From an uncultured Collinsella sp. (GTDB taxonomy: Bacteria > Actinomycetota > Coriobacteriia > Coriobacteriales > Coriobacteriaceae), in NCBI GenBank assembly GCA_900546775.1, contig UREM01000012.1, positions 1 through 57,532 on the forward strand: a stretch of DNA of 57,532 nucleotides. Reading direction: 5' to 3'. Position numbers and translations under genes: made by a program. Shown one piece after another: positions 8,849-17,683 of this stretch. Positions within the stretch are counted from its first letter, which is position 1. Each line of letters begins with the position of its first letter. The notes beneath the pieces are model-generated. The model ran no database searches. It saw nothing but the letters and a program-made list of their open reading frames with translations, and was not told the DNA's origin.

Positions 8849-8951
8849 CCAAAAAGGGACAGGTTTATTTTGGCAGGTTTTATCTGCGGAAATGCTGTCT
8901 CATGTGGTGGGTGAACGTTTAACCGACCAAAATAAACCTGTCCCTTTTTGG
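8849..8951. repeat. REPIN-like inverted repeat between hisB and hisH
   Basis: A perfect 25-bp inverted repeat (8849-8873 and 8927-8951) has a 53-nt spacer. Each arm contains AAAAAGGGACAGGTTTATTT and reads outward to a GGCAGGTTTT tail. A near-identical single unit lies at 53465-53512. The GGGAC core is like REP sequences linked to RAYT (Y1 transposase-like) genes; no such gene is in this window. It sits within a transcribed operon without a T-run at the right place for termination. Confidence 0.8.
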
Positions 8952-8984
8952 CAGGTTTTGGATGATGGGAAAAGGGAGGGTCGC

Positions 8985-9686
8985 GTGGGCGAACCGAAGA
9001 TCGTGGTGGTCGACTACCACAAGGGTAACTTGTCGAGTGTCGTGCGCGGGCTTGCGCGCGCCGGTGCCGCCGCCTGCACATCGGACGATCCGGAGCAGAT
9101 CCGCCGCGCCGACGGCCTGGTCATCCCGGGCGTGGGCGCGTTCTATGACGCGATCGCCTTTATGCGCCAGAGCGGCGAGGCGGACGCGGTGCTCGATGCC
9201 GTCGCCGCCGGAACTCCGCTGCTCGGCATCTGCCTGGGCCTTCAGCTGTTTTTTGAGCGCGGCGACGAGGGCGTGCCGGCGGACGAGGGTGCGGACGCGG
9301 ACGACGATGCCTCCGAGCAGGCCGGTGGCCCCTGGGTCGATGGCCTGGGCATCATGCGCGGCTCGTGCACGCGCCTGGAGTCGAGCCGTCTGAAGGTGCC
9401 GCACGTGGGCTGGGACCAGGTGCACATGACGCCCACCGGTGCGGCCGACCCGCTGCTCGCCGGTTTTGCCGAGGGCGCCAACATGTACTTCACCCACAGC
9501 TACGCGGTGACCGACGACGCCGATGCCGCTGATGTTTTGGCGCGCACGCACTATACGCGGAGCTTCCCATGCATTGTGCACCACGGCAACGTGTGGGGCT
9601 GCCAGTTCCATCCCGAGAAATCCTCTGCGCTGGGTCAGCGCATCCTTAAGAACTTCGTCAACATCGTCGAGGAGGCCGGCCGATGA
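8985..9686 (+). CDS. hisH: Imidazole glycerol phosphate synthase, glutamine amidotransferase subunit
   Basis: A 233-residue class I glutaminase supplying ammonia to HisF. Catalytic elements are GICLGLQLFF (nucleophile Cys) and the C-terminal HPEKSSALG His/Glu pair. The N-terminus is IVVVDYHKGNLSSV. The GTG at 8985 is chosen because GGGAGG lies five bases upstream and the family N-terminus begins there; the longer frame would read through the upstream repeat. An acidic insertion (DEGADADDDASEQ) sits near residue 105. It overlaps hisA by four bases (ATGA). Confidence 0.95.
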   Translation: MGEPKIVVVDYHKGNLSSVVRGLARAGAAACTSDDPEQIRRADGLVIPGVGAFYDAIAFMRQSGEADAVLDAVAAGTPLLGICLGLQLFFERGDEGVPADEGADADDDASEQAGGPWVDGLGIMRGSCTRLESSRLKVPHVGWDQVHMTPTGAADPLLAGFAEGANMYFTHSYAVTDDADAADVLARTHYTRSFPCIVHHGNVWGCQFHPEKSSALGQRILKNFVNIVEEAGR

Positions 9687-10426
9687 TCCTGTTTCCTGCA
9701 ATCGATTTGATCGGCGGCAAGGTCGTGCGCCTGGAGCGCGGCGACCGGAGCCGCTGCAAGGTATATTCCGACGACCCCGTGGCCGTTGCTCGCTCCTTTG
9801 CCGAGCAGGGTGCGAGCTGGGTGCACGTCGTCGACCTGTCCGCTGCCTTTGGCGAGGACGAGGACGCGTGCGCTGCCAACTCGGCGGCGATCGAGGCCAT
9901 CTGCGGCGTCGACGGTCTGTCGGTGGACGTGGGCGGCGGCGTTCGCTCGCTCGCGCGCATCGACGAGCTGGCCGGCTACGGCGCGCGTCGCATCGCACTG
10001 GGCACCGTGCTGGTGACTGAGCCGGGTTTTGCCGAGGTGGCGGCCCAAGGCTTTGGCGAGCTGCTGGTGGCAGATATTGCCGCCCGTGACGGCCAGGTCA
10101 AGGTGAACGGTTGGCGCGACGGTGCGGGTGTGGCGCTCGACGATGCCGTGGCGCAGCTCACGGAGCTGGGCTTTAAACATCTGGTGTATACCGATATCGC
10201 GCGCGACGGTATGCAGACGGGCATCGACGTGGCAGCATATCGCCACGTGGCCGAGATCGCGGGCTTTCCCGTTGTGGCGTCGGGCGGCATCTCGACGCTC
10301 GATGATATCCGTGCGCTCGCCGCGGTGGGCGAGGGCGCTATTGAGGGCGCCATCACCGGTCGCGCGCTCTACGAGGGCAACTTTACGCTGGTGCAGGCGT
10401 TGGCCGCCGCGCGAGGGGAGGAGTAG
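9683..10426 (+). CDS. hisA: ProFAR isomerase
   Basis: A 247-residue TIM-barrel isomerase acting on the 5'-ProFAR aminoaldose. N-terminal FPAIDLIGGKVVRLERGD, central SVDVGGGVRSLARIDEL and GYGARRIALGTV, and C-terminal VVASGGISTLDD and GAITGRALYEGN are typical. The start overlaps the hisH stop (ATGA), which implies coupled translation. It is a true HisA by neighbourhood; a dual HisA/TrpF (PriA) role as in some actinobacteria cannot be judged here. Confidence 0.96.
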   Translation: MILFPAIDLIGGKVVRLERGDRSRCKVYSDDPVAVARSFAEQGASWVHVVDLSAAFGEDEDACAANSAAIEAICGVDGLSVDVGGGVRSLARIDELAGYGARRIALGTVLVTEPGFAEVAAQGFGELLVADIAARDGQVKVNGWRDGAGVALDDAVAQLTELGFKHLVYTDIARDGMQTGIDVAAYRHVAEIAGFPVVASGGISTLDDIRALAAVGEGAIEGAITGRALYEGNFTLVQALAAARGEE

Positions 10427-10429
10427 CCC

Positions 10430-11212
10430 ATGCTTACCAAACGCGTCATTCCCTGCCTGGACGTTAAGGACGGCCGCGTGGTCAAGGGCGTCAACTTTGT
10501 GAGCCTGCGCGATGCGGGCGATCCGGTGGAGCTTGCCCGTGCCTACGACCGCGAGGGTGCAGACGAGGTCGTCTTCCTGGACATTACCGCCACGAGCGAC
10601 AACCGCGCGACGACCATCGAGATGGCGGCACACGCGGCCGAGGAGCTCGCTATTCCCTATACCGTGGGCGGTGGCTTTCGCGACCTGGCGGGCATGCGAA
10701 CCATGGTGGCGGCCGGTGCCGACAAGGTATCGCTCAACTCTGCCGCCGTGCGCGACCCGTCGCTGATCAGCCAAGCTGCCGCGGCGTTTGGCAGCCAGGC
10801 CGTGGTCGTGGCGATCGATGCCAAGCGCGTCGGCCTGCCTGGGCAGCCGGATGCCGACAAGTGGGAGGTTTTTACCGCAGGAGGCCGCAACGCCACGGGT
10901 ATCGATGCGGTGGCATGGGCCGAGGAGGCGGCTCGTCGCGGCGCCGGTGAGATCTTGCTCACCAGCATGGATCGCGACGGCACCAAGGCTGGCTTCGACC
11001 TGGCACTCACCCGCGCCGTGGCGCGCGCGGTGCCGATCCCGGTGATCGCAAGCGGCGGCGTGGGCACGCTCGAGCATTTTGCCGAGGGCGTGATCGAGGG
11101 CGAAGCCGACGCCGTACTGGCGGCCAGCGTCTTTCACTTTGGAACTTTCAGCATTCGCGAAGTCAAAGAATATATGGCCTCTCAAGGCATCCCTGTCAGG
11201 TTGGACTTCTAG
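10430..11212 (+). CDS. hisF: Imidazole glycerol phosphate synthase cyclase subunit
   Basis: A 260-residue TIM barrel that with HisH makes imidazole glycerol phosphate and AICAR. Catalytic Asp residues lie in [19 protein letters not shown] and [14 protein letters not shown]. Phosphate-binding segments [11 protein letters not shown] and [11 protein letters not shown] are present. It begins three bases after the hisA stop behind GGGGAGGAG. AICAR made here is used by PurH, encoded further along this window at 41731. Confidence 0.97.
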   Translation: MLTKRVIPCLDVKDGRVVKGVNFVSLRDAGDPVELARAYDREGADEVVFLDITATSDNRATTIEMAAHAAEELAIPYTVGGGFRDLAGMRTMVAAGADKVSLNSAAVRDPSLISQAAAAFGSQAVVVAIDAKRVGLPGQPDADKWEVFTAGGRNATGIDAVAWAEEAARRGAGEILLTSMDRDGTKAGFDLALTRAVARAVPIPVIASGGVGTLEHFAEGVIEGEADAVLAASVFHFGTFSIREVKEYMASQGIPVRLDF

Positions 11213-11331
11213 CGCTGCGGCTTGCCCAGGCGCCCGACCTTCCGGCTCCAACCCTCCTCGCGTACTTTAAGTACGCGTCGTCGGGCTTGTCGCTCGGAAT
11301 CTCGGGCACCTGGACAACCCTCGCCGACCTG
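11213..11331. repeat. Structured intergenic repeat, copy 1 (between hisF and hisI)
   Basis: This 119-bp element begins at the base after the hisF stop. A second copy lies at 43351-43466 after purH. Shared blocks are CGCTGCGGCTTGCCCA at the start, CGCGTAC...GTACGCG at the centre and CAACCCTCGCCGACCTG at the end. It folds as a long imperfect hairpin: CCCGA 11233-11237 with TCGGG 11302-11306, TTCCG 11240-11244 with CGGAA 11295-11299, and a central 7-bp stem 11259-11265 with 11271-11277. The stem pairs differ between copies but remain paired. Confidence 0.8.
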
Positions 11332-11355
11332 CGAAGTTTGAATTTGGGGAGAGAA

Positions 11356-11697
11356 ATGGAAGAGATAACCGATCCTTCAAAACTTACGTACGACGCCCGC
11401 GGGCTGATTCCTTGCGTGGTTCAGCAGCATGACACCGGTGAGGTGCTTATGGTTGCTTGGATGAACGAGGAATCGGTGGGGCTGACGCTCAAGACCGGGA
11501 CTACGTGGTTTTGGAGTCGCAGCCGTCAGGAGCTCTGGAACAAGGGCGCGACGAGTGGCAACATGCAAGAGGTCAAGGAGCTCTGGGCCGACTGCGATAG
11601 CGATACGCTGCTGGTCAAGGTGGACTCGCCGGGCCCGGCCTGCCATACCGGCAACCGTACCTGCTTCTTTAAGCGCGTGGAAGGGGGAGTGCGATGA
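11356..11697 (+). CDS. hisI: Phosphoribosyl-AMP cyclohydrolase
   Basis: A 113-residue monofunctional HisI that opens the adenine ring of PR-AMP. Family motifs are [41 protein letters not shown] and [13 protein letters not shown], with the zinc-binding Asp and Cys residues. The ATG at 11356 follows GGGGAGAG; an upstream in-frame start would lie inside the structured repeat. HisE is a separate gene two positions on. Its stop overlaps the next small gene by four bases (ATGA). Confidence 0.96.
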   Translation: MEEITDPSKLTYDARGLIPCVVQQHDTGEVLMVAWMNEESVGLTLKTGTTWFWSRSRQELWNKGATSGNMQEVKELWADCDSDTLLVKVDSPGPACHTGNRTCFFKRVEGGVR

Positions 11698-11921
11698 AAG
11701 TCGTGACGCCGTTCGAGGTCGCCGACTGCAACACCGAGCTCCTCCGCGCGGGCGTGCCATGCCGCGTGCACCTGACTGATGCCTGCGGGGCACAGTCGCT
11801 TTGGCTCGAGGCCGAGAAGGAAAGGCTCGATGAGGCCCATGCCGTCATCGTCGAGTTCTTTGAGAAAAAGGGCGCAAAGCCTCGGTTCGATGAGACCGGT
11901 ACCTACTTTACGCTGCAGTAA
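11694..11921 (+). CDS. Small protein of unknown function inside the his operon
   Basis: A 75-residue acidic cytoplasmic protein ([17 protein letters not shown]...). I do not recognise a family. It has two Cys (one early, one in TDACG), no signal peptide and no membrane span. Predicted helices in the second half ([22 protein letters not shown]) precede a short beta-like end. It overlaps the hisI stop by four bases and ends 15 bases before hisE, so it is translated with the pathway. That placement suggests a role tied to HisI/HisE, which is inference only. Confidence 0.8.
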   Translation: MKVVTPFEVADCNTELLRAGVPCRVHLTDACGAQSLWLEAEKERLDEAHAVIVEFFEKKGAKPRFDETGTYFTLQ

Positions 11922-11936
11922 CGAGAGGAAATAACC

Positions 11937-12254
11937 ATGGGAGTCAGAACAGCTAACGTGCAGCCGGGAAATATCGGCGAGACGCTGACGGGTCTGGCCG
12001 AGGTGATTCACGGTCGTCGCGATGCGTCGCCACAGGAGAGCTACACCGCCCGTCTGCTGACCGACGTCGAGGACGGGCTGCTCAAGAAGCTTGCCGAGGA
12101 GGCGAGTGAGGTGATCATGGCCTGCAAGGATAACGACCACGATCACATTCGCTACGAGGCCGGCGACCTGATCTACCACCTGCTCGTGACGCTCGAGCGC
12201 TACGGCATTACCCTCGACGAGCTGGCCGGCGAACTCAACGCTCGCCGCCACTAG
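11937..12254 (+). CDS. hisE: Phosphoribosyl-ATP pyrophosphatase
   Basis: A 105-residue all-alpha MazG-like NTP pyrophosphohydrolase that removes pyrophosphate from PR-ATP, the second pathway step. The metal-binding pattern KKLAEEASEVIMACKD followed by YEAGDLIYHLLVTLERYG is clear. RBS GAGAGGAAAT precedes ATG. It is the last his operon gene; its stop codon lies inside a short GGGAC stem-loop repeat. Confidence 0.96.
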   Translation: MGVRTANVQPGNIGETLTGLAEVIHGRRDASPQESYTARLLTDVEDGLLKKLAEEASEVIMACKDNDHDHIRYEAGDLIYHLLVTLERYGITLDELAGELNARRH

Positions 12255-12281
12255 TCATTGGGGACGTTCTTAAACGACTAG
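12253..12281. repeat. GGGAC stem-loop repeat at the hisE/hisK junction
   Basis: AGTCATT (12253-12259) faces AACGACT with one G-T pair, around the loop GGGGACGTTCTTA. It covers the hisE stop and abuts the hisK stop between two converging genes. Related units occur at 38254-38284 and 40769-40797 with different stems and the same GGGACGTTC loop. Confidence 0.7.
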
Positions 12282-13193
12282 TTAGGCGAGGGGCGTGGAT
12301 TCCCATTCGCCGGTGGGGTGGGGGATATCGAAGGCCCGGTAGCCGCAGTCGTAGGCGTGGGCCTGAGCCTCGCGGATGTTCCAGCAGATGTCGCAGGCGC
12401 GGTGCGCGTCCGAGCCAAAAGTAATCGGCACCTCGGCGTGGGCGAAGCGACGCAAAAGCCCGGTCGCGGGGTAGTAATCGTCGAGCCCCTTGCGCGGTGC
12501 GGCGGTCGAGACCTCAACGCGGCGACCCGTATCGTGGGCGCACTCGGCCATCTGCTGCCAAAACGGCGCGGGGTCAAAGTCGGGTGCAAAGCCGTCCTTC
12601 GAAAAGCGCATGACCAGGTCGGGGTGGGCCATCACGTCAAAGTTAAGCGAGCTTTCGCAAGCGCGGCACCAGTCGTCGACGTAGTGTTCCCATACGCCGC
12701 GTACGCCTAAGTTTTCCCAAACATGCAGGTTGGTATCGTCGTCGATCCAACCGCAAAGGGAATCGGGTGTATCGGGGCGCGCGACGTCCTCTGTCCCTGC
12801 CGTGCCCGCGGCGCCTGCCGCAATATCGCCCGGGTTGCCAATCCAGTGCACGCTGCCCAGACGTACGACGGCGCCCTGGGACCAGTGCTCTACCAAGGGC
12901 TCGCAGCCCTCGTACCAATCGCATTCAAAACCGTAGATAAAGGTGAGCTCCGGCGCAATCTGCGCGGCGAGTTTGCGGGCGTCCTCAAAGGCCAGACGAT
13001 GTGCCGGCAAGTCGCCCTCGACGACCTGCACCTCGCAGTTAGCATCCATACTGGCAGGCAGGGTGAGGTGGTCGGTCGAGACCATGACACGGCATCCGGC
13101 AGCAGCGGCGGCACGGACGTTGTCCTCGAACGAGGCGTGCCCGTCCGAGAACGAGGTGTGGGTATGGCAATCGACCAGCGGGCAGGCGGGCAT
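12282..13193 (-). CDS. hisK: PHP-domain histidinol-phosphatase
   Basis: A 303-residue PHP-family phosphatase. Metal-binding motifs are LVDCHTHTSFSDGHA at the N-terminus, STDHLTLP near residue 40, GFECDWYEG near 90, GSVHWIG, and VMAHPDLV and FGSDAHRA towards the end. It probably removes phosphate from histidinol-phosphate and fills the only step absent from the operon opposite. The ATG at 13193 follows AAAGGAG; upstream in-frame codons have no such site. It converges with hisE and so needs its own promoter. Confidence 0.85.
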   Translation of the reverse strand: MPACPLVDCHTHTSFSDGHASFEDNVRAAAAAGCRVMVSTDHLTLPASMDANCEVQVVEGDLPAHRLAFEDARKLAAQIAPELTFIYGFECDWYEGCEPLVEHWSQGAVVRLGSVHWIGNPGDIAAGAAGTAGTEDVARPDTPDSLCGWIDDDTNLHVWENLGVRGVWEHYVDDWCRACESSLNFDVMAHPDLVMRFSKDGFAPDFDPAPFWQQMAECAHDTGRRVEVSTAAPRKGLDDYYPATGLLRRFAHAEVPITFGSDAHRACDICWNIREAQAHAYDCGYRAFDIPHPTGEWESTPLA

Positions 13194-13313
13194 GGCGACT
13201 CCTTTGCATTTGGTGAATCCGCTCCATTGTAATGGTGCAGCTCTCAACACGCCGCGCACGCCGGAGCTCGAAATCGACCGGAAAGACTGCGCGGCGCGTG
13301 CCGGCGCCGGCGA

Positions 13314-13733
13314 CTACTTGCTTCGTGCCGCCGCGCGTTTGGCCTGCACTGTTACCATTGCGTGTCTCACGGCGGTGATGGGGCGATAGCGGATCATACG
13401 CGGTCCCGACCAGCGCATGACCTCGCGGATCTTCTCGCGTATGGCAGGCCGGTAACAATGCGAAGGACAGGCCGAGCAAAATGTCTTGGTGCCCATGTGC
13501 GGGCAGTGCTCAATGCGCGCGATGGCGTATTTCTGCAGCTCGGTGCATTCGGGGCAGAGCGTAATGGTCCGAAGGCCGAGCTTCACGCGCACGGACTCAT
13601 CGTCGCCAGCCTGTTCGACCGCATGCCCGCCGTCATGATGCCCACGACACCATAGCGCAATCATCTGCGACACCATCTGGGCCTCGCGCTCACGTTTGCG
13701 TGCCAGCTCCGGTGTGTCGACCGGGCGCGCCAT
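13314..13733 (-). CDS. YgbA-like (nitrous oxide-stimulated promoter) family protein
   Basis: A 139-residue cytoplasmic protein. The core LCPECTELQKYAIARIEHCPHMGTKT-type segment, then FCSACPSHCYRP and REVMRWSGPRMIRYRP, matches the YgbA_NO family, in which several conserved Cys residues suggest metal or Fe-S binding. In enterobacteria the family responds to nitric oxide. Its ATG overlaps the stop of the ABC exporter by one base, so both are translated together. A link between the two products in redox or NO stress is inference. Confidence 0.8.
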   Translation of the reverse strand: MARPVDTPELARKREREAQMVSQMIALWCRGHHDGGHAVEQAGDDESVRVKLGLRTITLCPECTELQKYAIARIEHCPHMGTKTFCSACPSHCYRPAIREKIREVMRWSGPRMIRYRPITAVRHAMVTVQAKRAAARSK

Positions 13734-16700
13734 TAGCTCAGCCTCCCGTGCTCGACCGAAAGCGAGAAATCGGCAAACGCGCAGGTGCTGGCACGGTGGC
13801 TCACGAGCACAATGGTCTTGCCGCGGCGCTTGAGCTCGTCGATTGCCTGCATCACGGACGCCTCGTTGAGAGCATCGAGCGCGCTGGTGGGTTCGTCGAG
13901 CAAGATGAAGGGTGCGTCGTTGAGGAAGATGCGCGCAAGGCCGATGCGCTGGCGCTCGCCGCCCGAAAGCGAGTCGCCCAGCTCGGCAACGGGCGTGTCG
14001 AGTCCCTGCGGCAGACGGTCGATGAGCGTGGTGAGTGAGGCGGAGCGGCAAGCGTCGAGCAGCTCGGCATCGGTGGCGCCGGCGCGCGCGACCAGCAGGT
14101 TCTCGCGCACGGTGCCGCAGAACAGATGTGTGTCCTGGGTCATATAGGCCTCGTGGCTGCGCAGGCTCGCCGTGTTGATGTGGCGGGCATCGACGCCGCT
14201 CACCGTGATGGTGCCGGCTGCGGGGTCCCAAAAGCGCATGAGCAGCTTAAGCAGCGTCGACTTGCCCGAGCCCGAGCGCCCCATGATGCAGGTCATGGTA
14301 CCGGGCGCAAAGATGCAGGTCACGTCGTCGAGGATGAGACTCGCAGCGGTGTCGTTCGCGACCTGCTCTGTGGCGCCCGCACCGCCCGCGTCCACGCCGC
14401 CCGCATAGCTAAAGCTCACATGCTCGGCTGCGGCGCCGGCAAACTCAACGTTCTGTCCATCGGCGACCTCGGCGCACTGGGGCTGCTCGTCGAGCAAATC
14501 GAGCACGCGTGCGCCCGAGGCGAGCGTCTCCTGCAGTGAGGCGCCCAGGCGGCTCACGGCCATCACCGAGCCAAACGACGACACAAAGGTAAAGACGGCG
14601 ACAAACGCTGCGGCAAAGTCAATCGTTCCCGCAGCCACTAGCTGCAGCGCACGCCCGAGCATCACCAGATTAGCCGCAAGAATAAGCGCATCGGCTACGG
14701 CCTCGCTGACCGCCTGGCGGCGCTTGAGGCGCGCGTCCACGGCGCCGACTTGCTCGGTCAGCTTGCCCAGGGCACGGCTGCGATCGGTGCCACCGGCAAA
14801 CTGGATGGTCTCGCCCGCGCCGCGCAGACTGTCGAGTACAAAGGCGCCCAGCTTACCGGCGCCCTCGCGGCTCTGGCGGCCGGTGGTGCCGCATGCCTTG
14901 GCCGAGAGCAGGGGCAGCAGCACGCCCAGGACCGCGTAGGCCACGAGCGCGATGCCCGCGAGCTCGGGGCTCACAGCCAACAAAAAGCCCTCAAACACAA
15001 CGGTGCAGACCAGAGCTATAGCAATGGGCGAGATGGTGTGCGCGTAGAAGACCTCGAGCAGCTCGATATCCGAGGTGACCAGGCTCACGAGCTCGCCCTT
15101 GCCGCGGCCCTCGAGCTTGGCGGGGGCGAGCTGGCGCAGGGCGCCAAACACCAGGTCGCGAATGTGTGCGAGCAGACGGAATGCGATGTAATGGTTGCAG
15201 AGCTGCTCGCCGTAGTGGAGCGGCCCGCGTGCGATGCCGCAGGCGGCACAGGCCGCGCATGCTGCGATCAGACCAAGCCCCAAGGCGTTGCTGCCCAGCG
15301 CGGCCATAAGGCCAAGGGCGCCAAAGGCCGGCACGAACGCGGCAGTGAGCATGCCAATGCTGCCCAGCGCGACGGCTAGCACAAGCCAGCCGGCAAGCGG
15401 TCGGACGAGCCCCATCATGCGCCACATGATGGACGGTGCCGAGCGACGGGCGCGGCCGGAGTCAGTGGCCGCGGCAGCGGAAGACGAGCCAGCACCGTTG
15501 AGGCCATCGGTACAGGCAGCGCTGCTGTCAACAGCCTCAACCGCGCCGGCATCCTCGGCACTACCCTCCGCATACGCATATGCCGAGAGCTGCTCCTGAC
15601 TGTTCCACATGCGCGCATAGGCGCCCGCGGTGGCCAAGAGCTCGCCGTGAGTTCCGTGCTCGGCAATACGGCCACGCTCCAGCACCAGGATCTGATCGGC
15701 GTCCACGATTGTCGACAGGCGGTGTGCCACCACAATTACAGTGTGCCCGCCGGCAAGCGACGCGATGACCTCGCCGATCGCGGCCTCGCTTGCGGCATCG
15801 ACGTTGCTCGTAGCCTCGTCAAACACATAGATCGGCGAGTCGTGCAGCAGGGCGCGGGCCATGCACACGCGCTGGCGCTGGCCGCCCGAAAGGTTGGTGC
15901 CGCCCTCGTTAATCACCATGTCGAGTCCGCCGTTGGCCTGCACAAAGGCCGCCACGCGCGTGCGGTCGAGCGCGCGCAAAAGCTCGGTATCGGTGGCGTT
16001 GGGCTGGGCGAGCAACAGGTTGTCGCGCAGGGTGCCGGCAAACAGGTAGCCGTTGGTGGGCACCAGCGTGACGGCGCGCATGAGTGAGGTGGCCGTGGCA
16101 TCGCGCAGTTCAACGCCGCCAATGCGCACGCTGCCGCGGTAGGCACCCTTGCGGCCCGAGATAATCCCCGCGAGCGTGGACTTGCCGCCGCCGCTTTCGC
16201 CCACGAGTGCCACGAGCGAGCCGTGCGCAATGGTCGCGCTGGCGCTGTCCAGCACCGTGCGGTCGCCGTATGCATAACTCACGCCCGCGAGCTCGATATC
16301 GCCGCGACCGTCAAGCTCAACATCGCCGCGCTCGGGCTCGGGCGTATCCAAAATGCCAAACATGCGGCGCGAGGCGGCCATGCCGTTCATGGCCGTGTGG
16401 AACAGCGATCCCAGGCGGCGCATAGGCAAAAAGAACTCCTGCGACAGAAAGACGATGAGGAAGGCAGCCTCAAAGCCGATCTTGCCCGTGGCGAGTTGCA
16501 GCGCGGCTACGATAATGCCGAGCGCGGCGCCCATATAGACGACCAGGTCCATAACGCAAATGGAGCGCAGCTGCATCACCAGCAGGCGCATGGTCGCTGT
16601 GCGGAAACGCTCGGACTCGGCGTTGATGCGCTCGTGCCAGCTGCGATCGGCCTGGTAGACCTTAAGGGTGGTGAGACCCTGCACGGCCTCCAGGAACATG

Positions 16701-17299
16701 CCGCCAAGATCGACATAGCTGCCCCAGTACTCGGCACCGATCTTTTTGGCGTTGCGCATGACCATCATGATGGAGACGGGGATGACCGGAACGCAGGCGA
16801 GCAGCAGCGCGGCGGGAAGACCCGCCTGGCCCACGAGCAGTACAAACAGCGTGATGGGTGCCAAGCCGGCAAAGAAGAGCTGCGGCAGGTAACCGCCAAA
16901 GTACACCTGGAGTTGCGTGGCGCCCTCGACGCTGGTCTGGACGGCCTCGGCGGTGGGGACGGTCTCGGTGTAGGAGGGGCCGAGTGCGGTGAGCTTGTCG
17001 TAGACGAGCGAGCGCACGCGGCGGACGGCCTCGAACGCGGCTTTGTCGCCGGCGCGTTGGGCCAGGTAGATGGAGGCGGCGCGCACGATGATGGCGGCGG
17101 CGAGCGGCAAGGCCGCCTGTGCGAGGGCATCGACGGCGAGCGCGGCGGAAAGACCGTCCGTGACGATGCCGCCCAAGATGCGCGCAAGCACCCACATCAC
17201 CGTGATGTTTGCCATCAGCGCGATCCACTTAAACAGGACGCTTGCCATAATGTAGGGCGTTGCCTGCGGAACCAGGGAGAAGAGCCGCTTCTCGAACAT
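13733..17299 (-). CDS. One-chain double ABC exporter, CydD-CydC-like
   Basis: A 1188-residue membrane transporter with the order TMD1 (to about 330), NBD1 (about 340-570), Ala-rich linker, TMD2 (about 625-920), NBD2 (about 950-1188). NBD1 has GESGGGKST, LSGGQRQR and YVFDEATSN; NBD2 has GRSGSGKST, LSGGERQR and ILLDEPTSA. Both ATP sites look intact. The layout is that of the CydDC cysteine/glutathione exporter needed for cytochrome bd, normally two proteins, here fused. A general drug exporter is the alternative, as no cydAB lies nearby. A strong AGGAGG precedes ATG. Confidence 0.85.
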   Translation of the reverse strand: MFEKRLFSLVPQATPYIMASVLFKWIALMANITVMWVLARILGGIVTDGLSAALAVDALAQAALPLAAAIIVRAASIYLAQRAGDKAAFEAVRRVRSLVYDKLTALGPSYTETVPTAEAVQTSVEGATQLQVYFGGYLPQLFFAGLAPITLFVLLVGQAGLPAALLLACVPVIPVSIMMVMRNAKKIGAEYWGSYVDLGGMFLEAVQGLTTLKVYQADRSWHERINAESERFRTATMRLLVMQLRSICVMDLVVYMGAALGIIVAALQLATGKIGFEAAFLIVFLSQEFFLPMRRLGSLFHTAMNGMAASRRMFGILDTPEPERGDVELDGRGDIELAGVSYAYGDRTVLDSASATIAHGSLVALVGESGGGKSTLAGIISGRKGAYRGSVRIGGVELRDATATSLMRAVTLVPTNGYLFAGTLRDNLLLAQPNATDTELLRALDRTRVAAFVQANGGLDMVINEGGTNLSGGQRQRVCMARALLHDSPIYVFDEATSNVDAASEAAIGEVIASLAGGHTVIVVAHRLSTIVDADQILVLERGRIAEHGTHGELLATAGAYARMWNSQEQLSAYAYAEGSAEDAGAVEAVDSSAACTDGLNGAGSSSAAAATDSGRARRSAPSIMWRMMGLVRPLAGWLVLAVALGSIGMLTAAFVPAFGALGLMAALGSNALGLGLIAACAACAACGIARGPLHYGEQLCNHYIAFRLLAHIRDLVFGALRQLAPAKLEGRGKGELVSLVTSDIELLEVFYAHTISPIAIALVCTVVFEGFLLAVSPELAGIALVAYAVLGVLLPLLSAKACGTTGRQSREGAGKLGAFVLDSLRGAGETIQFAGGTDRSRALGKLTEQVGAVDARLKRRQAVSEAVADALILAANLVMLGRALQLVAAGTIDFAAAFVAVFTFVSSFGSVMAVSRLGASLQETLASGARVLDLLDEQPQCAEVADGQNVEFAGAAAEHVSFSYAGGVDAGGAGATEQVANDTAASLILDDVTCIFAPGTMTCIMGRSGSGKSTLLKLLMRFWDPAAGTITVSGVDARHINTASLRSHEAYMTQDTHLFCGTVRENLLVARAGATDAELLDACRSASLTTLIDRLPQGLDTPVAELGDSLSGGERQRIGLARIFLNDAPFILLDEPTSALDALNEASVMQAIDELKRRGKTIVLVSHRASTCAFADFSLSVEHGRLS

Positions 17300-17518
17300 G
17301 AAACCTCCTATGCTGTAACGGTGCCGGATGGGGTTCTCGGCAGCCGCTTAGTTAGCCAAATGCAACTAGAGTAACATCGTGCAGCGGGTAAGTATGCCGA
17401 GGGTTATTTTTTGGCCGATGAACTGCGTGGAAAGTTTAAAATTGTTGAATGCAGCGAACTTTATGGTGGACGGAGCGCGGGCGCAATTCTGATCGTGTGC
17501 GGCCCCGCTCCAAAATGT

Positions 17519-17571
17519 GTACGTCAGCCTCCAAGAGCTGCAAAAAATGACACGTTTGGAGGCTGACGTAC
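17519..17571. repeat. Perfect 16-bp inverted repeat in a 384-base gene-free stretch
   Basis: GTACGTCAGCCTCCAA (17519-17534) is mirrored exactly at 17556-17571 around a 21-nt A-rich loop. Read on the minus strand the arm is followed by ACATTTTGG, on the plus strand by no T-run, so termination is doubtful. The stretch 17300-17683 otherwise holds only the two divergent upstream regions of the ABC exporter and the LarC-like gene, and nothing else I can recognise. Confidence 0.6.
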
Positions 17572-17683
17572 ATGTTTGGATAGGGGCGAGGGCGGCGACG
17601 GACGAAAGTCACGCCTGTGCCACGTCCGATGTGCTAGCGTTTGGGTGAATAAAACGAGCCCGTGCGGAAAGGATCCGGACCGT

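Noticed and set aside
9635..11251. 538-codon minus-strand frame opposite hisA and hisF
   Set aside because: Antisense artefact over two fully supported enzymes.
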